A stretch of DNA of 64,000 nt from Simmondsia chinensis. Taxonomy: Eukaryota > Streptophyta > Magnoliopsida > Caryophyllales > Simmondsiaceae. The position numbers and the translations under genes were made by a program. Shown here piece by piece: positions 63,541 to 64,000 of this stretch (its first letter is position 1; each line of letters begins with the position of its first letter). The notes under the pieces were generated by a model. The model had not been told where the DNA came from and ran no database searches. It saw only the letters and a program-made list of their open reading frames with translations. The DNA is taken from positions 10,790,501 through 10,854,500 of the forward strand of contig JAGTTD010000001.1 in the NCBI GenBank assembly GCA_018398585.1, read 5' to 3'.

Positions 63541-64000
63541 TCACTCACAAAATCCAGAACCAGACAAAGTGTCTGTGTATCGACACACAGGCACTTCTTT
63601 TAAACTCCATTTTCCACTTTCTTTTACAACTCATGTGTTCATCTCTCTCTCTCTCTCTCTCTCACAAGCCCAAACTTCTCTCTTAACAAAAATCTTTAAA
63701 ACATATCCAAAATCATTAATTTCTCTCAAATCTCTTTAAATTTTGTTTTTACTAGAAATCAAGTTTCTATCATCATTTTAACATCAAAATCTTTGATTTT
63801 TGTCAGAAATTCTTCTTTTTTCACAAACCCTAAATCAAAAATGGATCACCCAAAAATTTACTTTAATTTGCTTGCTTTTCTTTACTTTTCTTGCTATTCT
63901 AAGTAAAAAAAAATCATCTATTTGTACTACCATTTCATTCTCTTGAAAAATTTTTGGATGAATCTTAAAATTTCACCTTATCCTACCAAACCCTAACCCC
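63541..64000. other. Right-edge stretch with (CT)n
   Basis: A (CT)n run lies at 63642-63662. An ATG at 63841 (MDHPKIYFNLLAFLYFSCYS) stops after 21 codons. The sequence looks like an LTR or 5' UTR, but the window ends. Confidence 0.4.

Overview
This is plant nuclear DNA, almost certainly from an angiosperm. It is AT-rich, there are no operons or ribosome-binding sites, and the only gene that looks intact is a small intronless plant gene at 17157-17462. Nearly everything else is transposable elements in nests: Ty1/Copia and Ty3/Gypsy retrotransposons, L1- and RTE-clade LINEs, two CACTA (En/Spm) transposons, MITEs and a Mutator-like inverted-repeat element. Most protein-coding remnants carry stops or frameshifts. 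Many element borders could be fixed to the base from TG...CA ends, primer-binding sites (PBS), polypurine tracts (PPT) and target-site duplications (TSD), all read by eye.

Layout. 1-5444: a minus-strand Copia element with an unusually long LTR (2.2 kb) and a leader made of palindromic tandem repeats. 5449-9597: L1 and RTE LINE remnants and a GGGTCGGGTT-type repeat. 9598-15463: a bounded Gypsy element with gag only, a 46-bp minisatellite and an opposite-strand Transposase_28-like gene. 15473-16043: an RTE LINE end. 16499-16909: a MITE just upstream of the one host gene (17157-17462). 18261-19000: an element with inverted repeats of about 180 bp. 20021-20782: a solo LTR. 22195-25169: a young, internally deleted Copia element with a perfect GATGC duplication. 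25284-26408: a Copia 3' end. 26409-34491: a second copy of the long LTR joined to a Sirevirus-like Copia 3' half, itself split by an ORF1-only LINE. 34492-36880: a third long LTR carrying a MITE. 37812-43624: a Gypsy element split by a solo LTR.

43984-49257: CACTA element 2 (TSD TGT). 50220-51460: a Copia pol remnant split by a LINE tail. 51623-60653: CACTA element 1 (TSD TGG, 9 kb), which holds a transposase remnant and two fragments that resemble host genes: a cyclic-nucleotide-binding exon of an acyl-CoA thioesterase and a BAR-domain exon of an AGD3-type ARF-GAP. 61244-64000: a fourth long-LTR fragment with a 21-bp minisatellite, then a Tat/Athila-like LTR.

The elements act mainly as targets for each other, so the nesting gives an insertion order. 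Several are non-autonomous derivatives that kept gag or ORF1 and lost the polymerase, and would depend on enzymes supplied elsewhere. The best candidates for something undescribed are the gene-capturing CACTA element, the gag-only Gypsy with its antisense gene, the ORF1-only LINE pair and the palindrome array in the Copia leader. Family assignments come from recognised motifs only; no database search was possible.
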